Origin: DATFEN01 sp035691285
GTDB lineage: Bacteria; Acidobacteriota; Vicinamibacteria; Fen-336
Direction: 5' to 3'
Assembly: GCA_035691285.1 (NCBI GenBank)
Contig: DASSJI010000039.1
Span: 1-30,549, forward strand
DNA length: 30,549 nt
Shown: piece after piece, positions 1-8,008 of the stretch
Numbering within the stretch: the stretch's first letter is position 1
Layout: each line of letters opens with the position of its first letter
Notes under the pieces: generated by a model
The model's input: only the letters and a program-made list of their open reading frames with translations
What the model was told of the DNA's origin: nothing
The model's database searches: none
Position numbers and translations under genes: made by a program

Positions 1-137
1 GCCACGGCGAGGTCCACGTCCTCGGCCGCGGCCCGCGGCGCCGTGTCGAGGACGTCCTCGGTGGCGGGATTCCTCACCTCGAACACGCGTCCGCCCCTCG
101 CGCTTCGCCGCTCGTTGCCGATCCACATCTCCGCCAT
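1..137 (-). CDS. Aldehyde dehydrogenase family protein, N-terminal fragment
   Basis: Only the first 45 codons lie in the window; the gene runs off the left edge. The N-terminus reads MAEMWIGNERR, then VFEVRNPATEDVLDTAP and AAAEDVDLAV. This is the usual opening of NAD(P)-dependent aldehyde dehydrogenases: an Ile-Gly pair, then an Asn-Pro-Ala-Thr block, then a 'DVDLAV' helix. The catalytic Cys and Glu are outside the window, so the substrate cannot be inferred. The start ATG shares one base with the stop of the dimethylarginine hydrolase gene (TGATG), which suggests translational coupling and a shared transcript. Confidence 0.75.
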   Translation of the reverse strand, partial: MAEMWIGNERRSARGGRVFEVRNPATEDVLDTAPRAAAEDVDLAV

Positions 138-910
138 CAGCCCCTCCGGAACAGCAGGCTCTTGCACGTGAGCGCCGCCTCGGCCTTCACGAACTCCGAG
201 ATGTCCATGGGCACGACCGGGAGGCCCGCCCGGCGCAGCCCCTCGAAGGTCCGCGGGTACCCGGGGTGCGCCCACAGCTCCTCGCCGACGCGGAGCACGT
301 TGGCGGCTCCTGGCTCCCCGGGCGCGACCTCGATCACCGCGAAGCCGTCGAAGGGCGGGGCGTCGAGCCAGGCGCGGTTGGCGAGGAGCGTGCGCTCGTC
401 GATCGCCGTGACCGCGCTCTTCAGGTGGAGGCAGCCGGGCACCGCCACGGCCGCGACGTCGTAGCCGTGGGGCGAGACGATGCGGCGGAGCGCCGCGACG
501 CCCGCCGCGTTCGTCCGGCTCGTGAGGCCGACGTAGATGCGGCGGCCCACCACGAGCACGTCGCCGCCGTCCAGGGTCGCCGGCAGCTCGACCCGGGCGA
601 TCTCGCGCCGGAAGGGCTCGAGGGCTCGCGCCACCGCCTCGACCTCCCCGCGCCGCGAGGCGCTCCCGGGCATGGTGAGCACCGCCAGCTCGTCGAGCAC
701 CACCGCCGTGTCCTCGACGAAGCAGCCGTCGGGATAGGCCTCGTCCGCCTCGAGGCGCACCACCTCGACGCCGTTGCGCCGCAGCCCGTCGATGTAGTTC
801 TCGTGCTGGAGCCGCGCCAGGCCCAGGTCGATCCGCTCGCGCGCGATGTGGGTGAGCTCGCAGCGCTCGATCGAGCTCGCGACGTCCCGGACGATGGCGA
901 CCAGGCTCAC
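137..910 (-). CDS. N(G),N(G)-dimethylarginine dimethylaminohydrolase (DDAH)
   Basis: This 257-residue protein belongs to the guanidino-group modifying (amidinotransferase-fold) superfamily. It should hydrolyse methylated arginines to citrulline and methylamines in the cytoplasm. Visible motifs are DGCFVEDTAV (61-70), DGGDVLV (114-120), HLKSAVT (162-168) and a C-terminal TCKSLLF. The putative triad is Asp114, His162 and Cys249, at the same numbering as the triad known for the Pseudomonas enzyme (Glu114/His162/Cys249). Length and motif spacing match bacterial DDAH. Arginine deiminase is less likely because it is much longer. The start is GTG at 910; a hairpin sits immediately upstream. It follows the metal permease by 25 nt and overlaps the aldehyde dehydrogenase start by one base, so it is probably in the same operon. 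Its link to metal uptake is unclear. Confidence 0.87.
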   Translation of the reverse strand: MSLVAIVRDVASSIERCELTHIARERIDLGLARLQHENYIDGLRRNGVEVVRLEADEAYPDGCFVEDTAVVLDELAVLTMPGSASRRGEVEAVARALEPFRREIARVELPATLDGGDVLVVGRRIYVGLTSRTNAAGVAALRRIVSPHGYDVAAVAVPGCLHLKSAVTAIDERTLLANRAWLDAPPFDGFAVIEVAPGEPGAANVLRVGEELWAHPGYPRTFEGLRRAGLPVVPMDISEFVKAEAALTCKSLLFRRG

Positions 911-912
911 CG

Positions 913-932
913 GGCGGGGATGATACCCCGCC
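913..932 (-). promoter_or_regulatory. Intercistronic hairpin over the DDAH ribosome-binding region
   Basis: A perfect 7-bp inverted repeat (GGCGGGG / CCCCGCC on the plus strand) with a 6-nt loop lies between the permease stop and the GTG start of DDAH. It occupies the place where a ribosome-binding site should be. There is no T-tract, so it does not look like an intrinsic terminator. It could limit expression of the distal genes or be an RNA processing site. Confidence 0.4.
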
Positions 933-935
933 GGC

Positions 936-1772
936 CTACGCGCCGCGCTGCAGCAGAGGCCTGGCTGCCGCCATCAGGATCAAGACCAGCCCGAAGGTGC
1001 ACACCATGGTCGCGCCGGTGGGCAGGTCGAGCACGACCGAGAGGTAGATGCCGAGCGCCGACACCACGGTGCCCATGGTCCAGCCGATGGCCAGGCGCCG
1101 GCCGATCCCCTCGGCATAAAGCATGGCGGCCACCGAGGGGACGATCAGGTAGCAGAAGACCAGCAGTACGCCCGCGATCGCGACCGAGGAGGTGACCACG
1201 AAGCCGAAGGACGCGTAGAACAGGAAGTCCCAGAGCTTGACGTTGACCCCCGCCGCCTCGGCCTTGTCGTGGTCGATCGAGATCGCGAGGAAGCGCTGGC
1301 GGAACACGTAATGGAACGCCCCGATGGCCGCGTAGAGCGCCGCGGTCCCCCCGACCTCGGACCACGACACCGCCAGGATGTTCCCCACCAGCCTGTCCTT
1401 GAGGTGCTCGCTCTCGGAGGTGGCCTTGCTCATGGCCAGGATGGCCGCCGCGGAGGCCACGGCGTAGGAGATGCCGATGATGGCCTCCTGGGGGATGCGG
1501 GCCCGACGGCTCCGGATCGTCGAGAAGATCGCGGCCCCGATGAAGGTGAAGAGGAGGCTGACGCGGTAGACCCAGGGGCCGTGGGGATCGCCGTCCGTGA
1601 ACGGCAGGAGCGCCGCGATCGTCGCGCCGAGGGCGGCGATCTGCGCCAGGGACAGGTCCACGAAGATGACCCCGCGCTCGACCACGTGGACGCCCAGGTA
1701 GGCGTGGATCCCCGTGAGGATCAGGCTTGCGGCGAAGGGGGCCGCGAGGAACTCGAGGATGTGGAGGTCCAT
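936..1772 (-). CDS. Metal ABC transporter permease (ABC-3 family, ZnuB/MntB type)
   Basis: This 278-residue polytopic inner-membrane protein has about eight hydrophobic segments. It belongs to the ABC-3 family, which imports Zn2+ or Mn2+. Family signatures include the N-terminal GIHAYLGVHVVERGVIFVDL block, IPQEAIIGISYAVASA (proposed ATPase contact and gate region) and LLVFCYLIVPSVAAMLYAE near the C-terminus. The ATG lies one base after the stop of the binding-protein gene, so the two are certainly co-transcribed. Zn versus Mn specificity cannot be read from the permease. No ATPase gene accompanies it in this window, which is unusual for this family. Confidence 0.9.
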   Translation of the reverse strand: MDLHILEFLAAPFAASLILTGIHAYLGVHVVERGVIFVDLSLAQIAALGATIAALLPFTDGDPHGPWVYRVSLLFTFIGAAIFSTIRSRRARIPQEAIIGISYAVASAAAILAMSKATSESEHLKDRLVGNILAVSWSEVGGTAALYAAIGAFHYVFRQRFLAISIDHDKAEAAGVNVKLWDFLFYASFGFVVTSSVAIAGVLLVFCYLIVPSVAAMLYAEGIGRRLAIGWTMGTVVSALGIYLSVVLDLPTGATMVCTFGLVLILMAAARPLLQRGA

Positions 1773-1773
1773 G

Positions 1774-2649
1774 CTAGCGGCCCGCCTTGAGCGCCTCGAC
1801 CACGAGGTCGAGATCGTGGTCGAAGAGCTTGATGTAGTCCGTGATCGCCTTCTCGCCGCCCACCGACGGCGGCAGCACGAGGACGTGGGCGCCCGTCTCG
1901 CGTCCGATCGCGTTGGGCGTCTTCTCGTCGAAGTAGGGCTCGACCAGCAGCAGCTTCACCCCCTCCCGCTTCATGGTGGCGATCAGGTCCAGCGTGTGGC
2001 CCGGGGACGGCGGGATGCCGGGCTTGGGCTCGACGTAGCCGATGACGTTCAGGCCGAAGCGCTCGCAGAAGTTGGGCCAGGAGCGATGGTAGGTCACGAT
2101 CTTCGTCCCGCGATAGGGGGCCATCGCCGCGTCCCAGCGCTTCTCGCCCTCCGCGAGGCGCCGGTCGAAGTCGGCGTAGCGCTGGGAGAAGTACGCCGCG
2201 CCCTCGGGCTGCAGCTCCTGCAGCTTGGCCTGGACCGCCTGGGCGATGCGCCGGCCGTTGTCGGGATCGAGCCAGTAATGCGGGTTGCCGGAGGGGTGCA
2301 CGTCGCCCATGGCGCGCGTGATCTGGCCCGTGGGGATCTCGAGGATCTTCGCCGTGAGGGAGGCGTCGAGGTAGCCGCGGGCTGCGGGCTGCACGCGGGG
2401 GTTGCGGCTCTGCAGGATCAGCGGCGGAAGCCAGCCGATCTCCAGCTCGCGGCCCACGAGCACGAGCAGGTCGGCCCTGTTCATCGCGAAGATGAAGCTG
2501 GGCTTGGCCTCGACGAAGTGCGGGTCCTGGTAGCCGCGCGCCAGCGCGGTGACCTTCACGCGGTCGCCGCCGACCTCCCGAACGATCGAGCCCAGATCCT
2601 CGGTGGTCGTGACGACCTCGAGCGCGGCGAGAAGCAGCATCGCGAGCAT
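1774..2649 (-). CDS. Metal ABC transporter substrate-binding protein (ZnuA-like, cluster A-I)
   Basis: This 291-residue periplasmic solute-binding protein captures a divalent metal, probably Zn2+, for the adjacent permease. Likely ligands are His44 (QDPHFVEAKPS), His124 (GNPHYWLDP), His188 (TYHRSW) and Asp241 (EPYFDEKTPNAI), matching the three-His plus acidic site of the ZnuA family. The His-rich loop seen in many Zn-specific members is absent. The start at 2649 is chosen because an AGGGAG ribosome-binding site precedes it; no other start codon lies close upstream. The resulting signal sequence is very short and lacks basic residues (MLAMLLLAALE), so export needs checking. It lies 14 nt after the outer-membrane protein gene. 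Confidence 0.88.
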   Translation of the reverse strand: MLAMLLLAALEVVTTTEDLGSIVREVGGDRVKVTALARGYQDPHFVEAKPSFIFAMNRADLLVLVGRELEIGWLPPLILQSRNPRVQPAARGYLDASLTAKILEIPTGQITRAMGDVHPSGNPHYWLDPDNGRRIAQAVQAKLQELQPEGAAYFSQRYADFDRRLAEGEKRWDAAMAPYRGTKIVTYHRSWPNFCERFGLNVIGYVEPKPGIPPSPGHTLDLIATMKREGVKLLLVEPYFDEKTPNAIGRETGAHVLVLPPSVGGEKAITDYIKLFDHDLDLVVEALKAGR

Positions 2650-2663
2650 GGGCGCTCCCTGGG

Positions 2664-3935
2664 CTAGAAAGGATGGGCGCCGTGGGCGCCGATGGAGAAG
2701 AGGAACTGGAACAGGAGCTCGTTGGCCGTCTGGCCGTCGGCGAACTCCGTGCGGCGGAACTGGCCGCGGATCTGGCTGAACTCGCTGGGCCACCAGGTGA
2801 GCAGGAGCGACCCGCCCTTGTCCTCGAGGCTCGGGTCAAAGGCGCGTTCGGACCAGTCGTAGCGGGCGCCGAGGAACCAGCGCCGGGCGAACTGGTACTC
2901 GGCCGAGCCGTACCAGCCGAAGGAGCTCGCCGCGGCCTCCTCGCCCTCGCGCCGGCTCCACACGAGCTCGGTGCGGGCCAGGAAGCGGCGGTAGATGGCG
3001 CGCCGCAGGGGCCGCCAGCGGAAGGTCAGGTCGGCCCCCCAGAGCCGCGTCGTGGTGTCGTCGGTCGCTCCGTTGTGGCCGTACGCGAAGGACCCGCCCA
3101 GGTCGATGTTCGAGGACTCGCCGAGGTCCCGATAGGCGCGCAAGTGGCCGACATAGGCGAGGTCGCTGCGCTTCGGCGCGGCGAAGATCTCGGAGCTGCC
3201 CTGGTAGACCTGGCCGGTCGCTTCGAGGAAGAGGAAGCGGTTCGGGATGAGGCGCGAGACCGAGACGCCGCTGTCGGCGAGGCCCTCTTCGCCGCCGACG
3301 AGGTTCCCGACGACCAGGGGGCGGTCGGTCCAGGGCAGCATGTGCGCGTGCATGGCGTTCACCTTGCCGAAGGCGTCGCGCATCTTGCCGATCTTCACCA
3401 GCAAGCCGCCCGGCACGGTCGGGAAGGTGACGAAGCCCTCCTCGATGCCGACCTCCTCGGGACCGAAGGTCAGGAAGAAGTCGGCGCGGGCGTAAGGGTC
3501 CACGATCGCCTGGAAGGAGGCCTCGGCCTCCTCCATCTGGAGCGAGGGCGGTGCATCCGGCGAGTCGTTCTCCCCGGCCGCGCCGAGGAAGTTGCCGATC
3601 ACGGCGATGTCGGGGTTGAAGACCTTCGAGCCCAGCGGGGGAGTGGCGACGGTGGGCGCCGGCGCCGCCTGCGCCGGTGCGACCGGCTGGGGAGCCTCGG
3701 GAGGGGCCGGCGAGGGCGTCACCTCGGCCGGTGTAGGGGCGGGAGCCTCCAGGGCGGCGAGCTTGGCCTCGAGCGCGGCCAGTCGCCCGGCGAAGTCCTC
3801 GCGCAGCGCGGCGATCTCGGCCTCGAGGCGACGCACCTCGTCGGCTGCCGGCTGCGCCTCCTGGGCGGGCGCGGGCGCGGCAAGGAACACGAACAGGAAA
3901 CCAGGGAAGACGGACGACCGAAGGACGGCTCGCAT
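2664..3935 (-). CDS. Outer-membrane beta-barrel protein with N-terminal coiled coil, metal-uptake associated
   Basis: This 423-residue protein has a clear signal peptide ending near APAPAQ. A short heptad-like coiled coil follows (about residues 30-70, rich in Leu/Ala/Glu, for example EAEIAALREDFAGRLAAL), then a Pro/Ala-rich linker, then a long barrel-like region with alternating aromatic strands. The last residue is Phe, as in BAM-assembled barrels. The layout (coiled coil plus porin-like barrel) resembles phosphate-selective or other trimeric porins, but I do not recognise a named family. A strong GGAGG ribosome-binding site lies 4 nt before the ATG. Its position directly ahead of the ZnuA-like gene suggests it passes metal or a metal chelate across the outer membrane. 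That role is inferred from context only. Confidence 0.75.
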   Translation of the reverse strand: MRAVLRSSVFPGFLFVFLAAPAPAQEAQPAADEVRRLEAEIAALREDFAGRLAALEAKLAALEAPAPTPAEVTPSPAPPEAPQPVAPAQAAPAPTVATPPLGSKVFNPDIAVIGNFLGAAGENDSPDAPPSLQMEEAEASFQAIVDPYARADFFLTFGPEEVGIEEGFVTFPTVPGGLLVKIGKMRDAFGKVNAMHAHMLPWTDRPLVVGNLVGGEEGLADSGVSVSRLIPNRFLFLEATGQVYQGSSEIFAAPKRSDLAYVGHLRAYRDLGESSNIDLGGSFAYGHNGATDDTTTRLWGADLTFRWRPLRRAIYRRFLARTELVWSRREGEEAAASSFGWYGSAEYQFARRWFLGARYDWSERAFDPSLEDKGGSLLLTWWPSEFSQIRGQFRRTEFADGQTANELLFQFLFSIGAHGAHPF

Positions 3936-4000
3936 CGAACCTCCAGCGCGGATGAAGTGAACGTCGGCCCTCGCATCGAACGAGGGTGGCTTCTTCCGGG

Positions 4001-4303
4001 TTAGAGCGAGGGCGGAGGGGCGCGGCCGCTGTCGCGGCCACGGTGCTTCGCTTCGCGGGGGTCCTGGTCGCGCGGCGCCAGGGCCGCTTCGTCCTCGGGC
4101 AGCGGCGTGGCGGCGAGGGCCGGCGCGGTCGTGCCGAGCGCGACGGCGCTGGCGCGGCAGGCGTCGCAGTGTCCGGGATGCTGGGCGTGGCACTGGAAGT
4201 CGTGGTGGAGGGCCGGGCTCAGCGCGAGCACCGCCGCATAGAGGAGCAGGCCGGCCGCCACGATGAGCGGGAGACGCCGGGCGCGCTGGGCCACGACCGC
4301 CAA
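4001..4303 (-). CDS. Small Cys/His-rich single-span membrane protein
   Basis: This 100-residue protein has one hydrophobic span (about residues 12-30), then a striking cluster HHDFQCHAQHPGHCDACRAS, then a Pro/Ala/charged tail. The Cys and His residues look like a periplasmic metal-binding patch. I do not recognise a characterised family; short proteins with HHD..CH....HC.AC patches may accompany metal transporters. The start is TTG at 4303. A TATACT -10-like hexamer at 4316-4311 would place transcription initiation at or just before this codon, so the message may be leaderless. GTG at 4294 is an alternative start. It lies 65 nt upstream of the barrel gene and is probably the first gene of the metal cluster. 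Confidence 0.6.
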   Translation of the reverse strand: MAVVAQRARRLPLIVAAGLLLYAAVLALSPALHHDFQCHAQHPGHCDACRASAVALGTTAPALAATPLPEDEAALAPRDQDPREAKHRGRDSGRAPPPSL

Positions 4304-4325
4304 GAATCAGAGTATAACCCCCGCC
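4304..4325. promoter_or_regulatory. Compact bidirectional promoter with overlapping -10 elements
   Basis: The gap between divergent start codons is only 22 nt. It contains AGTATAAC, which reads as TATAAC (4313-4318) on the plus strand and TATACT (4316-4311) on the minus strand. Each hexamer sits about 7 nt from the start codon it faces. This would give leaderless or near-leaderless transcripts in both directions. No convincing -35 boxes are seen. Confidence 0.4.
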
Positions 4326-5438
4326 GTGGCCGACACGGGCCTGACCGTCGTGGGAGCGGGCGTCGTGGGCCTCGCGGTCGCCGCGCGCGTGGCACGCCGC
4401 GTGACGGACGTGGTCGTGATCGAGCGGCGGGAGCGCCACGGACAGGAGGCGTCGAGCCGCAACAGCGAGGTGATCCACGCCGGCCTCTACTACCCCTCCG
4501 GCTCGCTCAAGGCGGAGCTGTGCGTGCGGGGGAATCGGCTCCTTTACGAGCTCGCCGAGCGCCGGAAGCTGCCCCATCGCGCCACCGGGAAGCTGATCGT
4601 GGCCATGGACAGGGCCGAGGTCCCCGAGCTCGAGCGGCTGCTGGCGCGGGGATGCGCGAACGGCGTCGAGCTGCGGATGCTGACGGGGAAGGAGTCGCGC
4701 GCGCTCGAGCCGAACGTGCCGGCCGTGGCGGCGCTGTGGTCGCCCACCACGGGCGTGATCAGCGCGCACGCCTTGATGGATGCGCTGCTCCAGGAGGCGC
4801 GTGAGCAAGGGGCCACCCTGCAGCCGCGCGCCGAGCTCGTGGGGGTGGAGCGGAGCAGCTCCGACTACGCGCTCACGGTGCGCACGCCGGAGGGCCAGGA
4901 GACCTTCACGAGCGAGCGCGTCGTGAACGCCGGCGGCCTCGAGGCCGACACCGTGTCGAGGCTCGCGGGCATCGACGTGGACGCGGCCGGATACCGCCTG
5001 CACTGGTGCAAGGGCAGCTACTTCGCCGTCGCGCCGCGGAAGGCGGGCCTCGTCTCGCGCCTCGTCTATCCGGTGCCCGGGGCGGTCAGCCTCGGGGTGC
5101 ACGCCGTCGTGGACCTGGCTGGCGGCCTGAAGTTCGGCCCGGATGCAGAGTACCTGCCCGAGCGCCGGGCTGACTTCACGGTCGACCCCGCGCTGCGCGA
5201 CGCCTTCGCCCAGGGCGTGCGGCGCCTCCTGCCTGCGATCGCGCCGGAGGATCTCGCGCCCGACATGGCCGGCATCCGCGCCAAGCTCCAGGGCCCGGGC
5301 GACGGGTTCCGGGACTTCGTGGTGCGCGAGGAGGGCGAGCGCGGCCTTCCCGGCTGGGTGAGCCTCGTCGGCATCGACTCCCCGGGGCTCACGTCGACGC
5401 TCGCCATCGCCGAGCGCGTCGACGCCCTGCTGTCGTGA
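4326..5438 (+). CDS. L-2-hydroxyglutarate oxidase-like FAD-dependent oxidoreductase
   Basis: This 370-residue protein has a DAO-type FAD Rossmann motif right at its start (VVGAGVVGLAVAARVA, then VVVIERR). The block SSRNSEVIHAGLYYPSGS is characteristic of L-2-hydroxyglutarate dehydrogenase/oxidase. That family oxidises L-2-hydroxyglutarate to 2-oxoglutarate and passes electrons to oxygen or the quinone pool. The C-terminal FRDFVVREE and GIDSPGLTSTLAIAERV segments also fit. The chosen start is GTG at 4326, which puts the dinucleotide-binding strand near residue 6 as usual. An upstream ATG at 4263 would add a poor basic extension overlapping the divergent gene. The substrate is inferred from the family; related enzymes acting on other 2-hydroxyacids are possible. 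Confidence 0.83.
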   Translation: MADTGLTVVGAGVVGLAVAARVARRVTDVVVIERRERHGQEASSRNSEVIHAGLYYPSGSLKAELCVRGNRLLYELAERRKLPHRATGKLIVAMDRAEVPELERLLARGCANGVELRMLTGKESRALEPNVPAVAALWSPTTGVISAHALMDALLQEAREQGATLQPRAELVGVERSSSDYALTVRTPEGQETFTSERVVNAGGLEADTVSRLAGIDVDAAGYRLHWCKGSYFAVAPRKAGLVSRLVYPVPGAVSLGVHAVVDLAGGLKFGPDAEYLPERRADFTVDPALRDAFAQGVRRLLPAIAPEDLAPDMAGIRAKLQGPGDGFRDFVVREEGERGLPGWVSLVGIDSPGLTSTLAIAERVDALLS

Positions 5439-8005
5439 AGGCGCGGCCGCCCCTCGACGGCCTCGTCGTCCCGCCGCTGCTCCTGCTCATCGCCCGGGAG
5501 CTGGCCCTCTTCGATCCCACGCGCGAGCTGGCCTGGCCGCTGTTCCACGAGCTCAAGGACACGCCCAGGCCCGTGTGGCTCGCGCCGCTGCTGCCGCGTC
5601 CGGCGCCCGTGCTCTACGACGATCCCGTGGCCTTGCTGCTCGCATTCGTCGCCACGCTGCTGGCGGCCGTTTACGGGACCGCGGCGCTGCTCGGGGCGCG
5701 GGCGCGCGTGCGAGCCGGCCTGCTCGCGCTCGCGGCGTCGCTGCTCGTCGCCCTCCCCACCGTGGCCGTGATCGGACTCGGCCTCGCCAGCGGCCGTCCC
5801 TATGGCCACGACGGCGGCGTCGTGCAGCTCCCGCTCGCTCTCGAGCGGACGCTGGCGGGCCAGAGCCCGTACGGCGCCGACTATTCGCGCTCGATCCTGG
5901 GCGAGCAGTCGCGGGCCTCGGTGTTCTGGCAGCCGCTCGGCGGCAACCCGATCGTCAAGCATCACTGGTACCTGCCTGGAATGCACCTCGTGATGGCGCC
6001 GGCCCTCGTCGTGTCGCGAGCGGTCCTGGGCTTCTTCGATCCCCGGCTCGTCACGCTGCTCGGCTTCGCTCTCGCGGCGCTGCTCGCGGCGCGCCTCGTC
6101 CCCGAGACGGAGCGACGCCTCGCCGCGGCGGCGCTGGTGCTGCTGCACCCGCTGGTCTTCTGGCCGCAGGTCTTCGGGACCAACGACGTGCTGTCCGCGG
6201 TGCCCCTGCTGCTCGCCGCGCTCCTGGCCCGGGCCGGCCGGCCCGTCCCGGCGGCGGTCCTCCTGGGCCTGGCCGCGTCGGTCAAGCAGCTCACGTGGCC
6301 CTTCGCTCCGTTCATCCTGGTCTACGCGGCGGACGTGGGCTCGTTCCGCGAGGCCGTGAGCCGCGAGGGCGCGCGACGGCTCGTGAGGCTCGCCGCCGTC
6401 GCGACGTCCGTGTTCCTGGCCGTGGTGCTGCCCCTCGCGCTCCGCGACTGGGGCGCGTTCGTGGACGACATCCTGCGCTACCAGACGGGCGCCAGGGGCG
6501 GTGACCAGTATCCGCTCGGCGGCACGCCCGGCTTCGGCCTCGCCAACCTGCTCATCTACACGGGCGGCGTCACGAGCCTTTCCGACGACTACCCCTTCTC
6601 GCGCTTCGCCCTGCTCTTCGCCCCAGCGGGCCTGCTGCTGCTGCGCTTCCAGTTCCGCGCGCGCGGACTGGCCGCGGCGCTCGTCGCCGGGAGCGCGGCG
6701 CTGTTGCTGTCGCTCTACTTCTCCCGCCTGCCGAACCCGAACTACGTGACGCTGGCGGCGTTGTTCCTCCCCATTGCGCTCCTCATGCGCCCGAGCCTCG
6801 GGCTCGACACGGTCCTGGCGCCCCTGGCGCTCCTCGCGCTCGCCCTCGAGGCCGCGACGCACCAACTTCTTGCAACGACGTGGGCGGCGGGCGCGGGCGC
6901 CGGGCTTCCATCCGCACTGCTCCCCGACCCGGGCGGACCCCGCTGGCGCGATCCTCTGAGCACGGGATGGAGCGGCCTGCTCGCCGGCCTCGGCATCGCG
7001 TACCTCTTCGGCGCGCTCCTGGGCCTGGGACGGCGGGGACGCGCGGTGATGCTCGGGGCGTCCGCAGTCGCAGCGCTCGTCCTTCCCTTGGGGGCGATCG
7101 TCCGGACCGGCGAGGCGGAAGGCCTCCGGCGCGGGCAGGACCGCTTCCTCGCCGAGGCGACGGAAGCCGCGGAGGCGCCGGGGCCCGGCCCCTGGGGCCA
7201 GCGTCCCGGCGTCGTGAGGACGCCCGTGCTGGAAGCGTGGCCGGCGAGCTGGCGCAGGGATCCCCCCCGCGAGCTGCCTCGCAACCTGACGTCGCACGGC
7301 GCCTTCGCGCTCGGCCGGCTGACCCGAGCGCTGGGGATCGGGGACCCGCGCTGGCCCCTGGCCGTCGCGATGGTGCTGGCAGCGGGCGTGGCCGCCTTCG
7401 TCCTGGCGCCTGATCGGCGACCGGCACTGGTTGCGACGCTGTGCCTCGGCCCGCCGGTCGTGCTGGCGGTGCTCTTCGGCTCGGGCGCCGCCCTCGCCGT
7501 CGCCGCTGTCACGTGCGCAGCCCTGGTCGGCCATCGGCGCGTGCTCGTCGCACCTCTCGCCGGCCTCGCGGCCTCGCCATGGCCGATCGCGGGGGTGGCC
7601 GTGCTGCCATTCTCCGGCATCGTCCTGCTCGTCGTAGGCTCCGCGATCTGGGCCGCTCCGCTGCTCTGGGGTTACCCCGGCGAGCTGTTGCGCCTGCTCA
7701 AGACCGACCCACCGCTTCAACCGAGCCTCGGCCTGACAAACCTCCTCTTCTACTGGCCTGACCTCCCCGCGGAGCTCGACCCGTGGCTGCGCGGCATCGC
7801 CGTTGCGGCGCTCCTGACCCTGGCGTGGGTGCTTCACGCAACGGATCGGATGTCCGAGGCTCCCGCGGCGTGTGCGGCCTCCCTGGCGACGACCGCGCTG
7901 CTCGTCGGTCCCCCGGCCACCGGGCACGCGGTCGCGCTGCCCGTGACGTTGTTCCTGCTGGCGGCCGTTCTTCCCGATCGGAGCGGGAGTCCCACTGGGG
8001 GGTAA
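5435..8005 (+). CDS. Large polytopic GT-C/GT87-like membrane glycosyltransferase
   Basis: This 856-residue, very hydrophobic protein has roughly 18-20 predicted spans. The early segment GHDGGVVQLPLALERTLAG followed by QSPYGADY resembles the first periplasmic loop of GT-C/GT87 (DUF2029-type) polyprenyl-phosphate-sugar glycosyltransferases, where an Asp is catalytic. Further landmarks are HHWYLPGMHLVMAP, GTNDVLSAVPL and LGLAASVKQLTWPFAPF. The last 350 residues look like a diverged second copy of the C-terminal half of the enzyme core. The GTG start overlaps the oxidase stop by 4 nt (GTGA). A membrane phosphotransferase-like protein follows 3 nt later, so the two may modify the same lipid or glycan. 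The sugar donor and acceptor are unknown. Confidence 0.65.
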   Translation: MKARPPLDGLVVPPLLLLIARELALFDPTRELAWPLFHELKDTPRPVWLAPLLPRPAPVLYDDPVALLLAFVATLLAAVYGTAALLGARARVRAGLLALAASLLVALPTVAVIGLGLASGRPYGHDGGVVQLPLALERTLAGQSPYGADYSRSILGEQSRASVFWQPLGGNPIVKHHWYLPGMHLVMAPALVVSRAVLGFFDPRLVTLLGFALAALLAARLVPETERRLAAAALVLLHPLVFWPQVFGTNDVLSAVPLLLAALLARAGRPVPAAVLLGLAASVKQLTWPFAPFILVYAADVGSFREAVSREGARRLVRLAAVATSVFLAVVLPLALRDWGAFVDDILRYQTGARGGDQYPLGGTPGFGLANLLIYTGGVTSLSDDYPFSRFALLFAPAGLLLLRFQFRARGLAAALVAGSAALLLSLYFSRLPNPNYVTLAALFLPIALLMRPSLGLDTVLAPLALLALALEAATHQLLATTWAAGAGAGLPSALLPDPGGPRWRDPLSTGWSGLLAGLGIAYLFGALLGLGRRGRAVMLGASAVAALVLPLGAIVRTGEAEGLRRGQDRFLAEATEAAEAPGPGPWGQRPGVVRTPVLEAWPASWRRDPPRELPRNLTSHGAFALGRLTRALGIGDPRWPLAVAMVLAAGVAAFVLAPDRRPALVATLCLGPPVVLAVLFGSGAALAVAAVTCAALVGHRRVLVAPLAGLAASPWPIAGVAVLPFSGIVLLVVGSAIWAAPLLWGYPGELLRLLKTDPPLQPSLGLTNLLFYWPDLPAELDPWLRGIAVAALLTLAWVLHATDRMSEAPAACAASLATTALLVGPPATGHAVALPVTLFLLAAVLPDRSGSPTGG

Positions 8006-8008
8006 ACC

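Noticed and set aside
4311..4318. Zur operator upstream of the metal cluster
   Set aside because: Only a GTTATA half-site is present on the minus strand; no dyad partner. A -10 element explains it better.
3936..5102. Upstream in-frame extension of the outer-membrane barrel gene
   Set aside because: It would run antisense through the oxidase gene and lose the signal peptide; ATG 3935 has a strong ribosome-binding site and signal sequence.
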